A DNA stretch of 64,000 nt, from NCBI GenBank assembly GCA_903823025.1, contig CAIJRK010000023.1, positions 1 to 64,000 on the forward strand, given 5' to 3'. This document shows, piece after piece, positions 7,745 to 16,973 of this stretch. Each line of letters opens with the position of its first letter. The stretch's first letter is position 1. The notes beneath the pieces were generated by a model, which searched no databases, was not told the DNA's origin, and saw only the letters and a list, made by a program, of their open reading frames with translations. The stretch comes from an uncultured beta proteobacterium. GTDB taxonomy: Bacteria > Pseudomonadota > Gammaproteobacteria > Burkholderiales > Burkholderiaceae_C. The translations under genes and the position numbers were made by a program.

Positions 7745-9676
7745 GTGCAAAATGGCGAGCCTCAATCAAATGGAACCCTGCTTGTTTCAAGTCGGGGTGA
7801 ACTTGTGTCTGCATCCTCCAAATCGTCTCTCTCGGCGCTCACGTTAGGCGCCATCGGTGTTGTTTATGGCGATATTGGGACCAGTGTCCTGTACGCGGTC
7901 AAAGAGGTGTTTGGCTCAGGCCATGTGCCCTTCACGCCGGATAACGTGTATGGCATTTTGTCCATCTTCTTTTGGACCCTGACGGTTATCGTCTCCCTCA
8001 AATATGTGATTTTGGTGCTGCGGGCCGACAACAACGGCGAGGGCGGTCTGGTCGCCATGCTGGCGCTGGCCTCCCAGTCGGTCAAAGACAAACCCCGCTT
8101 GCGACGCGCTTTGTTGATGATCGGTATTTTTGGTACCTGCTTGTTTTACGGTGACGGCGTCATTACCCCGGCAATTTCCGTGTTGTCAGCGGTTGAAGGG
8201 CTGGAGGTGATTTCGCCCGCGTTCAAGAAATACGTGATTCCCCTGACGCTGGTGATTTTGTTCGGGCTGTTTGCGCTGCAAAAGCACGGCACCAGCGGCA
8301 TTGGCAAGTTTTTTGGCCCGATTACTGTGGTCTGGTTTGTTTGCATTGCGGTGCTGGGCGTCTCGCACATCATCACCAACCCGTCTATTTTGTGGGCCAT
8401 CAGTCCGCATTACGCGCTGGGTTTTATGTGGCGCAATCCGGGCATTACTTTCATTATTCTGGGCGCGGTGGTGTTGTGCGTGACCGGCGGCGAGGCGCTC
8501 TATGCGGACATGGGGCATTTTGGTAAAAAGCCGATTCGTATGGCTTGGTTTGCCGTCGTGATGCCCGCGCTGACGCTCAATTATTTTGGGCAGGGCGCCA
8601 TGTTGCTCAACAACCCGGAGGCGGTTAAAAACCCGTTCTTCATGATGGCCCCGGATTGGGCGCTGGTGCCGCTGGTCGGCTTGGCCACCATGGCGACGGT
8701 GATCGCTTCGCAGGCTCTGATTTCGGGCGCGTTTTCAGTCACTAAACAAGTCATTCAGCTAGGCTACCTGCCACGCTTGCAAATCATGCACACCAGCGTG
8801 AAAGACACCGGTCAGGTTTATTTGCCGTTTGTTAACTGGGGTTTGTTTGTGGCGATTGTGTTGGCGGTGGTGCTGTTCAAGTCGTCCAGCAATCTGGCTG
8901 GGGCTTATGGCATTGCAGTTTGCACCGATATGCTCATCACCACCATCCTCACCTTTTATGTGATTCGCTACAACTGGAAGTACCCGCTGGCCTTGTGCAT
9001 TGCCGCCACGAGCTTCTTCTTTGTGGTGGACTTTGCGTTTTGGGCCTCCAACCTGCTCAAGCTGTTTGATGGCGGCTGGTTCCCGCTTTTGATTGGCGGC
9101 GCTATCTTTACCCTCATGATTACCTGGAAAGATGGCCGGCATCTGTTAAACGAAAAGCTGCGCGAAGACGCCATTGACCTGACCAGCTTTTTAACCGCCG
9201 TGTTTGTCAGCCCGCCGGTGCGGGTGGAGGGCACTGCCGTGTTCTTGACCGCCGAACCCGGCACCGTGCCGAACGCTTTGCTGCACAACCTTAAGCACAA
9301 CAAGGTGCTGCACGCCAACAATTTGTTTGTCACCGTGCGCAACCATGAAGTGCCCTGGATCGGCATGGATAAGCGCCTGCAGATTGAATCTCTGGGTCAT
9401 GATTGCTGGCAGGTGGTGATTCACTATGGCTTTAAAAATGACCCCGATATTCCCAAGGCGCTGCAATCCATCAAGGCACGGGGATGCGAGTTGGAGGCCA
9501 TGAGCACCAGTTATTTTCTGTCGCGTGACACGATTGTTCCCACCATCGGCAGTGGTATGTCGCACTGGCGCGAAAAGCTTTTTGCGCAAATGCACCACAA
9601 TGCCAGCGGCGCGGCAGCCTTTCTCAAACTACCCAATAATTCGGTCGTCGAACTAGGCTCGAAGATCGAGATCTAG
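7745..9676 (+). CDS. kup: Kup-family potassium transporter
   Basis: Inner-membrane K+ uptake protein, probably a K+/H+ symporter, with about 12 membrane segments over the first 450 residues and a cytoplasmic C-terminal domain. [25 protein letters not shown] near the start and [17 protein letters not shown] are hallmark Kup sequences. There is no ATG at the start: the frame opens with GTG 7745, and a second GTG at 7805 gives about 623 residues beginning [15 protein letters not shown], the usual Kup N-terminus. The later start is more likely, so about 20 residues may be spurious. An IS remnant ends just upstream and may have changed the original leader. Confidence 0.94.
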   Translation: MQNGEPQSNGTLLVSSRGELVSASSKSSLSALTLGAIGVVYGDIGTSVLYAVKEVFGSGHVPFTPDNVYGILSIFFWTLTVIVSLKYVILVLRADNNGEGGLVAMLALASQSVKDKPRLRRALLMIGIFGTCLFYGDGVITPAISVLSAVEGLEVISPAFKKYVIPLTLVILFGLFALQKHGTSGIGKFFGPITVVWFVCIAVLGVSHIITNPSILWAISPHYALGFMWRNPGITFIILGAVVLCVTGGEALYADMGHFGKKPIRMAWFAVVMPALTLNYFGQGAMLLNNPEAVKNPFFMMAPDWALVPLVGLATMATVIASQALISGAFSVTKQVIQLGYLPRLQIMHTSVKDTGQVYLPFVNWGLFVAIVLAVVLFKSSSNLAGAYGIAVCTDMLITTILTFYVIRYNWKYPLALCIAATSFFFVVDFAFWASNLLKLFDGGWFPLLIGGAIFTLMITWKDGRHLLNEKLREDAIDLTSFLTAVFVSPPVRVEGTAVFLTAEPGTVPNALLHNLKHNKVLHANNLFVTVRNHEVPWIGMDKRLQIESLGHDCWQVVIHYGFKNDPDIPKALQSIKARGCELEAMSTSYFLSRDTIVPTIGSGMSHWREKLFAQMHHNASGAAAFLKLPNNSVVELGSKIEI

Positions 9677-9704
9677 GTCCGGCGGCCATAACCCGAGTTA
9701 ACTC

Positions 9705-10664
9705 ATGCACATTCTTTTTATTACCGATCCTCTGGCGTCATTCAAGATTTACAAAGACACCACTTTTGCCATGATGCGCGAGGCGCAAGCCCGGGGCCAC
9801 ACGGTTTCGGCCTGCGAACCCGCGCAAATGTCGTGGGGGTCGGGCGGGCAGGTTGAAGCCGATGTGCAGGCCATCACGCTCACCGGCGAACCCTTGACCT
9901 GGTACAAAGTTGACCACACGGCCCGCCAACCCCTGCACAGTTTCGACGCGATTGTGATGCGCAAAGACCCGCCCTTTGATGCCGAGTTTTTCTACGCCAC
10001 GCACCTGCTGACGCAAGCCGCGCGCGAGGGCGCCAAAGTCTTTAACAAACCCGACGCCTTGCGCGAGCACCCAGAAAAGCTGGCTATTTTGGAGTTCCCT
10101 CAATTCATTGGCCCCACGCTGGTCACGCGCGATGCTGCCGAGATTCGGCGCTTTCATGCCACGCACCAGGACATCATCCTCAAGCCGCTGGATGGCATGG
10201 GCGGCATGGGCATTTTTCGGGTCAAGGCAGACGGGTTGAATCTGGGCAGCATCATTGAGACGCTTAACAAAGACGGCGCCGAGACCGTGATGGTGCAAAA
10301 GTTTTTGCCTGCCATCGCGCAAGGCGACAAACGGGTGCTGGTGATTGGTGGCAAACCCGTGCCCTACAGTCTGGCGCGTATTCCGCAGGGTGGCGAGGTG
10401 CGCGGCAATCTGGCCGCCGGTGGCAAAGGTGTGGCGCAACCCTTGACCGAGCGCGACCGTTTCATTGCCGAGTCGTTAGGCCCGATTTTGCACAGCCGAG
10501 GTTTGTTGTTGGTCGGGTTGGACGTGATTGGCGACAGCCTGACCGAGATCAACGTCACCAGCCCCACCTGCTTTCAGGAAATCTTTGATCAGACCGGTTT
10601 TGACGTGGCCGCCATGTTTGTGGACGCCCTCGAAGAAGCCCTTCAAGCCAGCCTCAAAGGTTGA
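9705..10664 (+). CDS. gshB: Glutathione synthetase
   Basis: Second enzyme of glutathione synthesis: ATP-dependent addition of glycine to gamma-glutamylcysteine. The 319-residue ATP-grasp protein starts MHILFITDPLASFKIYKDTT, has the GshB sequence RKDPPFDAEFFYATHLL near 85-101, the ATP-binding loop LKPLDGMGGMGIFR near 158-171, and ends with DVIGDSLTEINVTSPTCFQEI. It begins 28 bases after kup and probably shares its transcript. Its 3' end overlaps the convergent amidotransferase gene by 11 bases. Confidence 0.96.
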   Translation: MHILFITDPLASFKIYKDTTFAMMREAQARGHTVSACEPAQMSWGSGGQVEADVQAITLTGEPLTWYKVDHTARQPLHSFDAIVMRKDPPFDAEFFYATHLLTQAAREGAKVFNKPDALREHPEKLAILEFPQFIGPTLVTRDAAEIRRFHATHQDIILKPLDGMGGMGIFRVKADGLNLGSIIETLNKDGAETVMVQKFLPAIAQGDKRVLVIGGKPVPYSLARIPQGGEVRGNLAAGGKGVAQPLTERDRFIAESLGPILHSRGLLLVGLDVIGDSLTEINVTSPTCFQEIFDQTGFDVAAMFVDALEEALQASLKG

Positions 10665-11496
10665 TTCGCTGTGCGGGGATGCGCGTTGAGTTGGCGCAGC
10701 CTGCGATGGCGCCATCCACAAACACCTGAAGCTCGCCGGGCGCCATCGCCACCCATTCTTCATTGGTGGTCAGCGGCTCGGTCACCACAATCGCCAATCG
10801 GTCTTGCGGACTGTTGAAGGCGGCCAGATCGACGCTGACATCGTCGTCCTTGAGATGCACGTAGGTAAAAGGATGCTGGCGCAACACGTAATAAAGCTGG
10901 GTGCTGGCGTGCGCCCACAGCGCCTGCCCGTTGCTCAACAGAAAATTGAAGGTGCCATGTTTGGCAATGTGCGGCACCAGCTCGGCCAGCGTGAGCGTCA
11001 GCTCTTCAACCGTGGGCACACCGGCATGGGACTTGGCCAGCTCTTGCAGCAACCAGCAAAACGCCAGTTCACTGTCCGTGGTGCCCACCGGCCTGAAGCT
11101 GCCGTGCAGCGCGGGGGCGTAGTTTTTAAGGTCACCATTGTGGGCAAACACCCAGTAACGCCCCCACAGTTCACGCACAAATGGATGACAGTTTTCAAGA
11201 TTAACGGCGCCGACCGTGGCCTTGCGAACATGGGCCACCACGTTATGACTTTTGATTGGGTAGCTGCGTAACATTTTGGCGATGGGCGATGTCGCTGCGC
11301 CTTCTTTGTCAACGAAGTAGCGCACGCCTTTGCCCGGATTGCCGGGGTTGCCAGGCGAGGCATTTTCGCTCTCGAAAAAAGCAATGCCCCAACCATCGCT
11401 GTGGTGATCGGTGCAGCCACCCCGCTGCGAAAACCCGCTAAAACTCAGCGTCAAGCTGGCGGGGAGGTGGCTGTTCATTCCAAGTAATTGACACAT
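10654..11496 (-). CDS. Class II glutamine amidotransferase (YafJ-like)
   Basis: The N-terminal nucleophile cysteine is residue 2 (MCQLLGMNS) after removal of Met. RGGCTDHHSDGWGIAFFE near 26-43 and VVAHVRKATVG and VFAHNGDL further on are the class II (Ntn-type) glutaminase motifs that bind and hydrolyse glutamine. No synthetase domain follows, so the acceptor of the ammonia is unknown; YafJ-like stand-alone proteins remain poorly characterised. Length 280 residues. Transcribed opposite to gshB, with a 144-base divergent spacer to the NERD-helicase gene. Confidence 0.88.
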   Translation of the reverse strand: MCQLLGMNSHLPASLTLSFSGFSQRGGCTDHHSDGWGIAFFESENASPGNPGNPGKGVRYFVDKEGAATSPIAKMLRSYPIKSHNVVAHVRKATVGAVNLENCHPFVRELWGRYWVFAHNGDLKNYAPALHGSFRPVGTTDSELAFCWLLQELAKSHAGVPTVEELTLTLAELVPHIAKHGTFNFLLSNGQALWAHASTQLYYVLRQHPFTYVHLKDDDVSVDLAAFNSPQDRLAIVVTEPLTTNEEWVAMAPGELQVFVDGAIAGCANSTRIPAQRINL

Positions 11497-11640
11497 GGGT
11501 CAAGTTTACTGCCGCAGGGGGCGACAACAGCGTCAAAAAGACCTTGTCGGCCTTGCCTTGGGTTTGCCTGCCATAGTTTCCAATAGATTGCTTTGCGGTT
11601 AGCCCATAATGGCCGCAAATAACCTCAGGGACGGAAAAAT

Positions 11641-13461
11641 ATGGCAACCCTTATTCCGGCAATTGGCACTTGTGTGTCACGCATGACGCCGGGCGAAAAG
11701 CGTTTAGCCGAACGACTGGCACAAAAGCTCGACGACGACTACCTCGCTTGGTACGACGTGCCGGTCGGTCCCAAACAATCGCATCCTGACTTCATCGTGC
11801 TGCACCCCCGGCGCGGCCTGCTGATTCTGGAGGTGAAGGACTGGCGACTCAGCACCCTTCACAGCGTTGACAAACAGACCTGGGAAATCATTCCCAACGG
11901 CAAACGCACCTCCGTGCCCAACCCTGCCGTGCAAGCCCGCCACTACGCGCATCAAGTGGTGGATGCCCTCAAGCGCGACCCGCAACTGATTCACGCCGAA
12001 GGTCGTTACCAAGGCCACTTGGCATTTCCGTGGAGCCACGGCGTTGTGTTGACAAACATCACGCGCCAACAATTCACCACTGCCGAACTGGGCCAGGCCA
12101 TTGAGCCGAGCCGCGTGATCTGCGCCGATGAAATGACCGAAGCCGTGGACGCCGAAGATTTTCAAAGCCGCCTGTGGGGTATGTTTCCGTACATGATGGG
12201 CGGCGTGATGTCGCTGCCGCAACTTGACCGCGTGCGCTGGATTTTGTTCCCCGAAGTGCGCGTGCAAACGCAAGGCGCGCTGTTTGACGACAACGATCTG
12301 GACGCCGAGTTGCCCGACCTCATGCGCGTGATGGACTTGCAGCAAGAGCAACTGGCGCGCAGTTTGGGCGACGGCCACCGCGTGATTCACGGCGTGGCAG
12401 GCTCCGGCAAAACCATGATTTTGGGCTACCGCGCCGAGTATCTGGCCAAGGCGCACACGCAGGCCAGCAAACCGATTCTGATCCTTTGCTACAACGAGCC
12501 GCTGGCTGTGAAACTGGCCTCGGTGATGGACGCCAAAGGGCTGGCCAACCGCGTCCATGCGCGGCATTTTCACAAATGGTGCCGCGACCAGCTGGTCGCC
12601 TTTGGGCAAACCTTGCCTGCGCACAACATGCCCGTGGATGCCAAGATGATTGAGATGGTTCAGCGCGTTATTCAAGGCGTGGACCGCAAGCAAATCCCCA
12701 GTGGGCAATACCAGGCGGTGCTGATTGACGAAGGCCACGACTTTGCCCCCGAGTGGCTTCGATTGGTCACGCAAATGGTGGACCCGAGCACCAACAGTTT
12801 GCTGGTGCTGTATGACGATGCACAAAGCATTTATGAGCGCAGCCGCTCCAAACAATTCAGCTTTAAAAGCGTGGGCATTCAGGCGCAAGGCCGCACCACG
12901 ATTCTGAAAATCAACTACAGAAATACAAAGCAGATTCTGCAAATTGCCAGCCTGATTGCCGCTGACCTGCTGACCGCCGACGACAAAGACGACGACGGCA
13001 TTCCGCTGCTCAAACCCATTAGCTGCGGGCGCGACGGACAAGCGCCGCTGATCATCCGGCTGCCCAGCCTGCGCGCCGAAGCGTTTGCCATTGCCGACCA
13101 CCTGAACAACGCGCACAAAGAAGGCTACGCCTGGAGCGACATGGCCGTGCTGTGCGCCGACTGGAAAACGCGCGACCTGTGCGCCCAAGTACTGAACCAG
13201 CGCCAAATGCCGCTGGAAATGCGCCGCAGCCCCGGCGACTTTGACCCGGTCAGCGACACCATCAAAGTGATGACCATGCATGTCAGTAAAGGTCTGGAGT
13301 TTTCCGTTGTGGCGCTGCCCGGCGTTGGGCACATGCCCGCTGCGGGGGAGGATGAAGCTGACGCAGCCCGGTTGTTTTATGTGGCGGCGACGAGGGCGAC
13401 GCAGAGGTTGGTGATTGGGGTGGGTGGGGATGGGGGGTTTGGACGGAGGTTGTTGAGTTAA
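11641..13461 (+). CDS. NERD-domain superfamily I helicase (UvrD-like)
   Basis: The N-terminal NERD domain (about residues 15-160) has a PD-(D/E)xK-like nuclease pattern: D50 in HPDFIVL and E64-V-K66 in LEVKDW. A superfamily I ATPase follows: Walker A AGSGKT near 253-258, Walker B DEGHDF at 363-368, motif III-like LYDDAQSIYE, motif V MTMHVSKGLEF and motif VI FYVAATRAT. It would use ATP to move on DNA and perhaps cut it. 606 residues, divergent from the amidotransferase gene; the DUF3883 nuclease-like gene begins 76 bases downstream in the same direction. Defence or repair roles are both possible. Confidence 0.85.
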   Translation: MATLIPAIGTCVSRMTPGEKRLAERLAQKLDDDYLAWYDVPVGPKQSHPDFIVLHPRRGLLILEVKDWRLSTLHSVDKQTWEIIPNGKRTSVPNPAVQARHYAHQVVDALKRDPQLIHAEGRYQGHLAFPWSHGVVLTNITRQQFTTAELGQAIEPSRVICADEMTEAVDAEDFQSRLWGMFPYMMGGVMSLPQLDRVRWILFPEVRVQTQGALFDDNDLDAELPDLMRVMDLQQEQLARSLGDGHRVIHGVAGSGKTMILGYRAEYLAKAHTQASKPILILCYNEPLAVKLASVMDAKGLANRVHARHFHKWCRDQLVAFGQTLPAHNMPVDAKMIEMVQRVIQGVDRKQIPSGQYQAVLIDEGHDFAPEWLRLVTQMVDPSTNSLLVLYDDAQSIYERSRSKQFSFKSVGIQAQGRTTILKINYRNTKQILQIASLIAADLLTADDKDDDGIPLLKPISCGRDGQAPLIIRLPSLRAEAFAIADHLNNAHKEGYAWSDMAVLCADWKTRDLCAQVLNQRQMPLEMRRSPGDFDPVSDTIKVMTMHVSKGLEFSVVALPGVGHMPAAGEDEADAARLFYVAATRATQRLVIGVGGDGGFGRRLLS

Positions 13462-13537
13462 GTGAACAGAATGCAAGCAACTCCAATTGTTCCCGCACGC
13501 ATATTGCTGGAACACTCAAGCACAACTCAGGGAAAAA

Positions 13538-14686
13538 ATGACGACTCACCCGAAATTTGAAGATAGCAAGCTACAAGCTTTTGAACAGACTTACGACACG
13601 AAACATGAAGATACTGCGGCCCACGTACGCGGGGAATTTTTGCAAAACTTCCCGCTTAGCCATCTTCCGCACATCAATCGGGATGATTATGTGATTGGTC
13701 TGCAAAGTCCAACCTTTTGCGCCCATGTGGAGGCAAGAACACGGTCATGGGCCAATATTCAAGGTGCCACCTCAAACAAGTTCGGAATCTATTTTGGAAA
13801 GACCAAATCCGACCCGCGAAAGATCTACCGATTTACTCGTAAATTTGGCGAAACGGAGGATGACGCATTTAGTTCAGTCAAGGCCGCATTGTTGGCGTTG
13901 GTTCGTTTAGGCGAAGCGCCAATTTTAGATTTTGTGAAAATCGATGGCAACCCACTTTCTCAGATGTTCAAGGCGAAAATTCTGAGCCTATATTTTCCCG
14001 AAAAATTTCTGAATATCTGTAGTGCTGATCATTTGGAAATGCTTGGCTGTGAGCTTGGTTACCCCAATGGGAGGCCGATTAGCGAGTATCAGCATCTATT
14101 GCTAAAGGCCAAGCTTTCAAACGCCAGTACGCAGAAGTGGAGCAATCCAAAATTCATGGAATTCCTGTACGACGTTTACGTGCGCGCCGATATCACAGCG
14201 ACAAACACTGTACAAAAACCTCGACAAAAGGCACATCAAAAAGTGAATTTTGAAGACATCCAAGGGCAGAGGGATGCAATCGGAAAAGCTGCAGAGGCGT
14301 TTGCACTCAAATGGGAAAGGCTACGGCTTGTGGGCGCCGAGCTTTCCCACCTGATTTCAAAGATTGAGGATCGGCGTGATCGACCTGGGTATGGGTATGA
14401 CTTTCTTTCACATACATCGCCGACACAGCAGCGGTACATTGAAGTCAAATCAGTCGGCAAACTTCCCGGCGGACAAGGCCACCGTTTCTTTCTTTCCGAC
14501 AACGAGCACACGATTTCAAAATCTTCCGATCATCGTGGCGCTTATTTCTTTTACTTGGTGTTCTTCAACGGCAACGGTCAGCCCATTGAATTGCAGCCAA
14601 TTCGCGCAGACGTGCTTTATGAACTGGGCGAAATGACGCCTGCTTCATATGTAGTTCGTTTTGACTTCGGACGCGCAGGAAAGTAG
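13538..14686 (+). CDS. DUF3883-domain nuclease-like protein
   Basis: About 382 residues. The C-terminal DUF3883 domain shows a PD-(D/E)xK pattern: D288 in GYGYDFLS, E302-V-K304 in YIEVKSV, followed by FFLSDNE. DUF3883 domains occur in restriction and phage-defence proteins. The N-terminal 220 residues (FGIYFGKTKSD, KIDGNPLSQMFKAKILSLYFPEKF) are not assigned; they could be a recognition domain. ATG 13538 follows CAGGGA. Sampled lines of this gene are about 43-47% GC against about 60% in the gene before it, a sign of separate origin. It may act with the NERD-helicase just upstream. Confidence 0.75.
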   Translation: MTTHPKFEDSKLQAFEQTYDTKHEDTAAHVRGEFLQNFPLSHLPHINRDDYVIGLQSPTFCAHVEARTRSWANIQGATSNKFGIYFGKTKSDPRKIYRFTRKFGETEDDAFSSVKAALLALVRLGEAPILDFVKIDGNPLSQMFKAKILSLYFPEKFLNICSADHLEMLGCELGYPNGRPISEYQHLLLKAKLSNASTQKWSNPKFMEFLYDVYVRADITATNTVQKPRQKAHQKVNFEDIQGQRDAIGKAAEAFALKWERLRLVGAELSHLISKIEDRRDRPGYGYDFLSHTSPTQQRYIEVKSVGKLPGGQGHRFFLSDNEHTISKSSDHRGAYFFYLVFFNGNGQPIELQPIRADVLYELGEMTPASYVVRFDFGRAGK

Positions 14687-14829
14687 CATTCGGGCGCTAT
14701 CGCATCACCTATGCGCCCAACGCCGCATGGCAGGGTGAATTCAAATTGCTGGGCGAGGCGCGGGAAGGCATTGAACCGCTGGAGTTTTACCGCACGGGCA
14801 ATCAGTGCTGGGGCATCGTATCGACCTGA
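14686..14829 (+). other. Unassigned open stretch, possible gene tail
   Basis: A frame different from the preceding gene reads FGRYRITYAPNAAWQGEF and then LLGEAREGIEPLEFYRTGNQCWGIVST before TGA. The composition looks protein-like, and it has no start codon of its own. It may be the C-terminal end of a lost gene. No family recognised. Confidence 0.25.
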
Positions 14830-14893
14830 ACGGGCACCTCAACGGCAACCTCAAAACCCGCCGTGCCAGTTTTTTCTGAAACATAAACTTGAC

Positions 14894-15370
14894 ATGCACA
14901 TCCGAACCTTCCGCAACGGCGACGAGCCTGCGCTTCGCGCCGTCTTCCACTCGTCGGTGCATGCCTTGGCCTACAAAGACTACACAGCCGAGCAGTTGGA
15001 TGCCTGGGCGCCGCGCCAGTACGATGCGGCGCAATGGGGCGAGCGGGTTCGCGGCAACCAACCGTTTATCGCCGAGATCGAGGGTCACATCGCGGCTTAT
15101 GCCGACCTTCAGGCGTCCGGCTATATCGACCATTTTTTTGTCGCGGGCGCGTATGCGGGTCGGGGTGTGGCAAAGGCGCTCATGATGCATATTCATCAGG
15201 CGGCCGCCAGCCGTGGCATCAGCCAACTGTTCGCCGATGTCAGTCTCACCGCCGAGCCATTTTTCACAAAGAGCGGCTTTGTGGTCGAGGCGCGTCAGCG
15301 GGTTGAGGTGCGCGGCGTCGTTCTGGCAAACGCGCGGATGTGCAAGGAACTATCGTTTCAAGTCGCCTAA
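14894..15370 (+). CDS. GNAT-family N-acetyltransferase
   Basis: A 158-residue acetyl-CoA-dependent N-acetyltransferase. MHIRTFRNGDEPALRAVFHSS is a typical GNAT opening; HFFVAGAYAGRGVAKALM carries the acetyl-CoA pyrophosphate-binding loop (R/Q-x-x-G-x-G/A type), followed by FFTKSGFVVEARQRVEVRGV near the end. The substrate is unknown. ATG 14894 is chosen because the open frame upstream to 14711 has no family-like sequence. A decayed partial copy of this gene lies at 16974-17176. Confidence 0.85.
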   Translation: MHIRTFRNGDEPALRAVFHSSVHALAYKDYTAEQLDAWAPRQYDAAQWGERVRGNQPFIAEIEGHIAAYADLQASGYIDHFFVAGAYAGRGVAKALMMHIHQAAASRGISQLFADVSLTAEPFFTKSGFVVEARQRVEVRGVVLANARMCKELSFQVA

Positions 15371-15390
15371 CCCGGCTACCTTTGACAACA

Positions 15391-15452
15391 CCCTCGCTGG
15401 CTGAGCCACGCGCCGAATTGGCCGCTGGCCGAGCGTTGCAAGAGTCGCCTAC
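15391..15452 (+). pseudogene. Remnant of a Phd-type antitoxin C-terminus
   Basis: The frame reads PSLAEPRAELAAGRALQESP, which matches the end of the intact antitoxin at 15975-16229 (LAETRADLAAGRAVQESP). The rest of the gene is missing. It sits directly after the GNAT gene and before the VOC gene. Confidence 0.6.
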
Positions 15453-15502
15453 CATGGGCTTGGTTCAATATCGCCCAATCAAGGGCTTCAACGGAGAAAG
15501 CT

Positions 15503-15883
15503 ATGTTCAATCATGTGATGCTGGGTGTGAATGATCTTGAGGCCTCAAAGAAGTTTTACGACGCGCTTTTGGGAACGCTTGGCATCGGCCCGGGGGTTGC
15601 CAACAAGAACCGGTATTTCTACAGCAGCCCCACCGGCACCTTTGGCATCACAACGCCCATCAACGGCGAGCCCGCTACGCACGGCAATGGCAGCACCATC
15701 GGGTTTGCTATGCAGTCGCCCGAGCAAGCGAACGCTTTCCATGCGGCGGGCGTTGCCAACGGCGGCACCCCTTGTGAAGACCCGCCGGGGTTTCGTGAGG
15801 TCTCGACGGGTCAGGTTTACCTGGCGTATGTGCGTGACCCGGACGGCAACAAGATCTGCGCGGTACACCGGCCCGCCAATTAA
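15503..15883 (+). CDS. VOC-family (glyoxalase/bleomycin-resistance-like) protein
   Basis: A 126-residue protein of the vicinal-oxygen-chelate fold. MFNHVMLGVNDLEASKKFYD is the usual start with the metal-binding histidine at residue 4, and VRDPDGNKICAVH is the usual end. Family members include glyoxalases, dioxygenases and resistance proteins; which reaction this one performs cannot be told. GGAGAAAG precedes the start. Its 3' neighbour is a TA pair on the same strand. Confidence 0.85.
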   Translation: MFNHVMLGVNDLEASKKFYDALLGTLGIGPGVANKNRYFYSSPTGTFGITTPINGEPATHGNGSTIGFAMQSPEQANAFHAAGVANGGTPCEDPPGFREVSTGQVYLAYVRDPDGNKICAVHRPAN

Positions 15884-15974
15884 GTCAGGCCGCGGCGCGC
15901 AGGCGGGTCACCTGCTCAAGCGCGGCATATGTCGTACCATCAATCGCACTATTAACCGCATTTAAGAGGCCGCC

Positions 15975-16229
15975 ATGACGCACATCAGCGCCAACGATTT
16001 AAAGACTAAAGGTATTGCCGCCATCGAGTTCGCGCTCAGCACGGCGCCCGAAGCTATTGTTTCTGTGCGGGGCAAAGACCGGTTTGTGGTGATGGATATG
16101 GCGCATTACCACTATCTGCGCGAATGTGAGCTGGATGCCGCGCTGGCCGAAACCCGCGCCGACCTGGCCGCTGGCCGCGCAGTGCAAGAGTCGCCCGAGG
16201 CCCACCTGGCGCGGCTGGACGCGCTGTGA
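15975..16229 (+). CDS. Phd/YefM-type antitoxin
   Basis: An 84-residue antitoxin. THISANDLKTKGIAAIEFAL and VSVRGKDRFVVMDMAHYHYL match the Phd/YefM N-terminal DNA-binding fold; the tail LAETRADLAAGRAVQESPEA is the toxin-binding region seen in many RelB/Phd proteins. It is preceded by AAGAGGCC and overlaps the toxin start by four bases. A decayed copy of its tail is at 15391-15452. Confidence 0.85.
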   Translation: MTHISANDLKTKGIAAIEFALSTAPEAIVSVRGKDRFVVMDMAHYHYLRECELDAALAETRADLAAGRAVQESPEAHLARLDAL

Positions 16230-16516
16230 GCGCAGCGCCGATGCCGTTTGCCCTGCTGTTTACCGAGCAATACAACCGTCGGGCCGCCAGGTTTTTGAAG
16301 CAGCACCCGGAGTTGCGCAGCACTTATCTCAAGACGCTCCAGTTGCTGGAGGCGAACCCCGCGCACCCTTCTCTGCGTTTGCATGCCTTGCGTGGCAAGT
16401 TTGACGGCCTGCATTCGGTGTCGATCAGCTTGTCATACCGCATTACGTTGGAGCTGCTGATTCAAGACCAACAGATCATCCCGGTGAATGTGGGTGACCA
16501 TGACGCGGTTTACTGA
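16226..16516 (+). CDS. RelE/YafQ-type ribonuclease toxin
   Basis: Predicted ribosome-dependent mRNA endonuclease toxin of the RelE/ParE fold, about 96 residues. FTEQYNRRAARFLKQHPEL, LRLHALRGKFDGLHSVSIS, SYRITLEL and the C-terminal VNVGDHDAVY fit the YafQ/RelE group, in which a late histidine is catalytic. It starts at GTG 16226, overlapping the antitoxin TGA; ATG 16241 is an alternative. A piece of a second toxin gene with nearly the same end lies at 18053-18118. Confidence 0.83.
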   Translation: MSAAPMPFALLFTEQYNRRAARFLKQHPELRSTYLKTLQLLEANPAHPSLRLHALRGKFDGLHSVSISLSYRITLELLIQDQQIIPVNVGDHDAVY

Positions 16517-16603
16517 TTAGTTGACGCGACTGGCCGTGAGTAGCTCTTTAATTGATAGCTTCTCACGAAGGTATTACGCTGGCCAGAGCCTGATTTGGCT
16601 TGA

Positions 16604-16918
16604 GTTTTCAGTTTTTCCCGTTTTCAGCGCCTTCTTGAATTTCTTCAAATCCGCAGCACTGAATCCGCAAGACAAGCATGGCTTGCTGAAGTCACCCACG
16701 TCTCGAAACACGGGTTCTGGCTGCTCCTGAATGAAGAGGAGCTATTGGTTCCCTTTGAGCATTTTCCGTGGTTCAAACACGCCAGCATCGAGCAGCTGAC
16801 CGATGTTCTATGGCCTACGCCCGATTACCTCTATTGGCCTCAACTTGACGCGGATCTGTCAGTCGAGTCCATTCGCGATCCATCGGCGTTTCCGCTGGTG
16901 TCGCAGGCCGCGAATTAG
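16604..16918 (+). pseudogene. DUF2442-type protein without a start codon
   Basis: From about 16688 the frame reads EVTHVSKHGFWLLLNEEELL, then VPFEHFPWFKHASIEQL and ends YLYWPQLDADLSVESIRDP, a clear DUF2442-type protein. The frame is open from 16604 but holds no ATG, GTG or TTG before the conserved region, so the gene's beginning is lost or frameshifted. DUF2442 genes commonly pair with DUF4160 genes in TA-like operons; no DUF4160 gene is present here. Confidence 0.68.
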
Positions 16919-16973
16919 GACTGTGTCCTTCTCTGTCCTCCAATGAGCATCGCTGGTTAAAGCGTACTCGTAG

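Noticed and set aside
7841-7852. attC-like GTTAGGC in the start of kup
   Set aside because: It codes the conserved Kup stretch LTLGAIG; a chance match.
11704-13515. 603-codon open frame on the minus strand opposite the NERD-helicase gene
   Set aside because: It mirrors a well-supported helicase with all motifs. Its translation is rich in His, Gln and Arg without domain patterns, typical of the antisense frame of a GC-rich gene.
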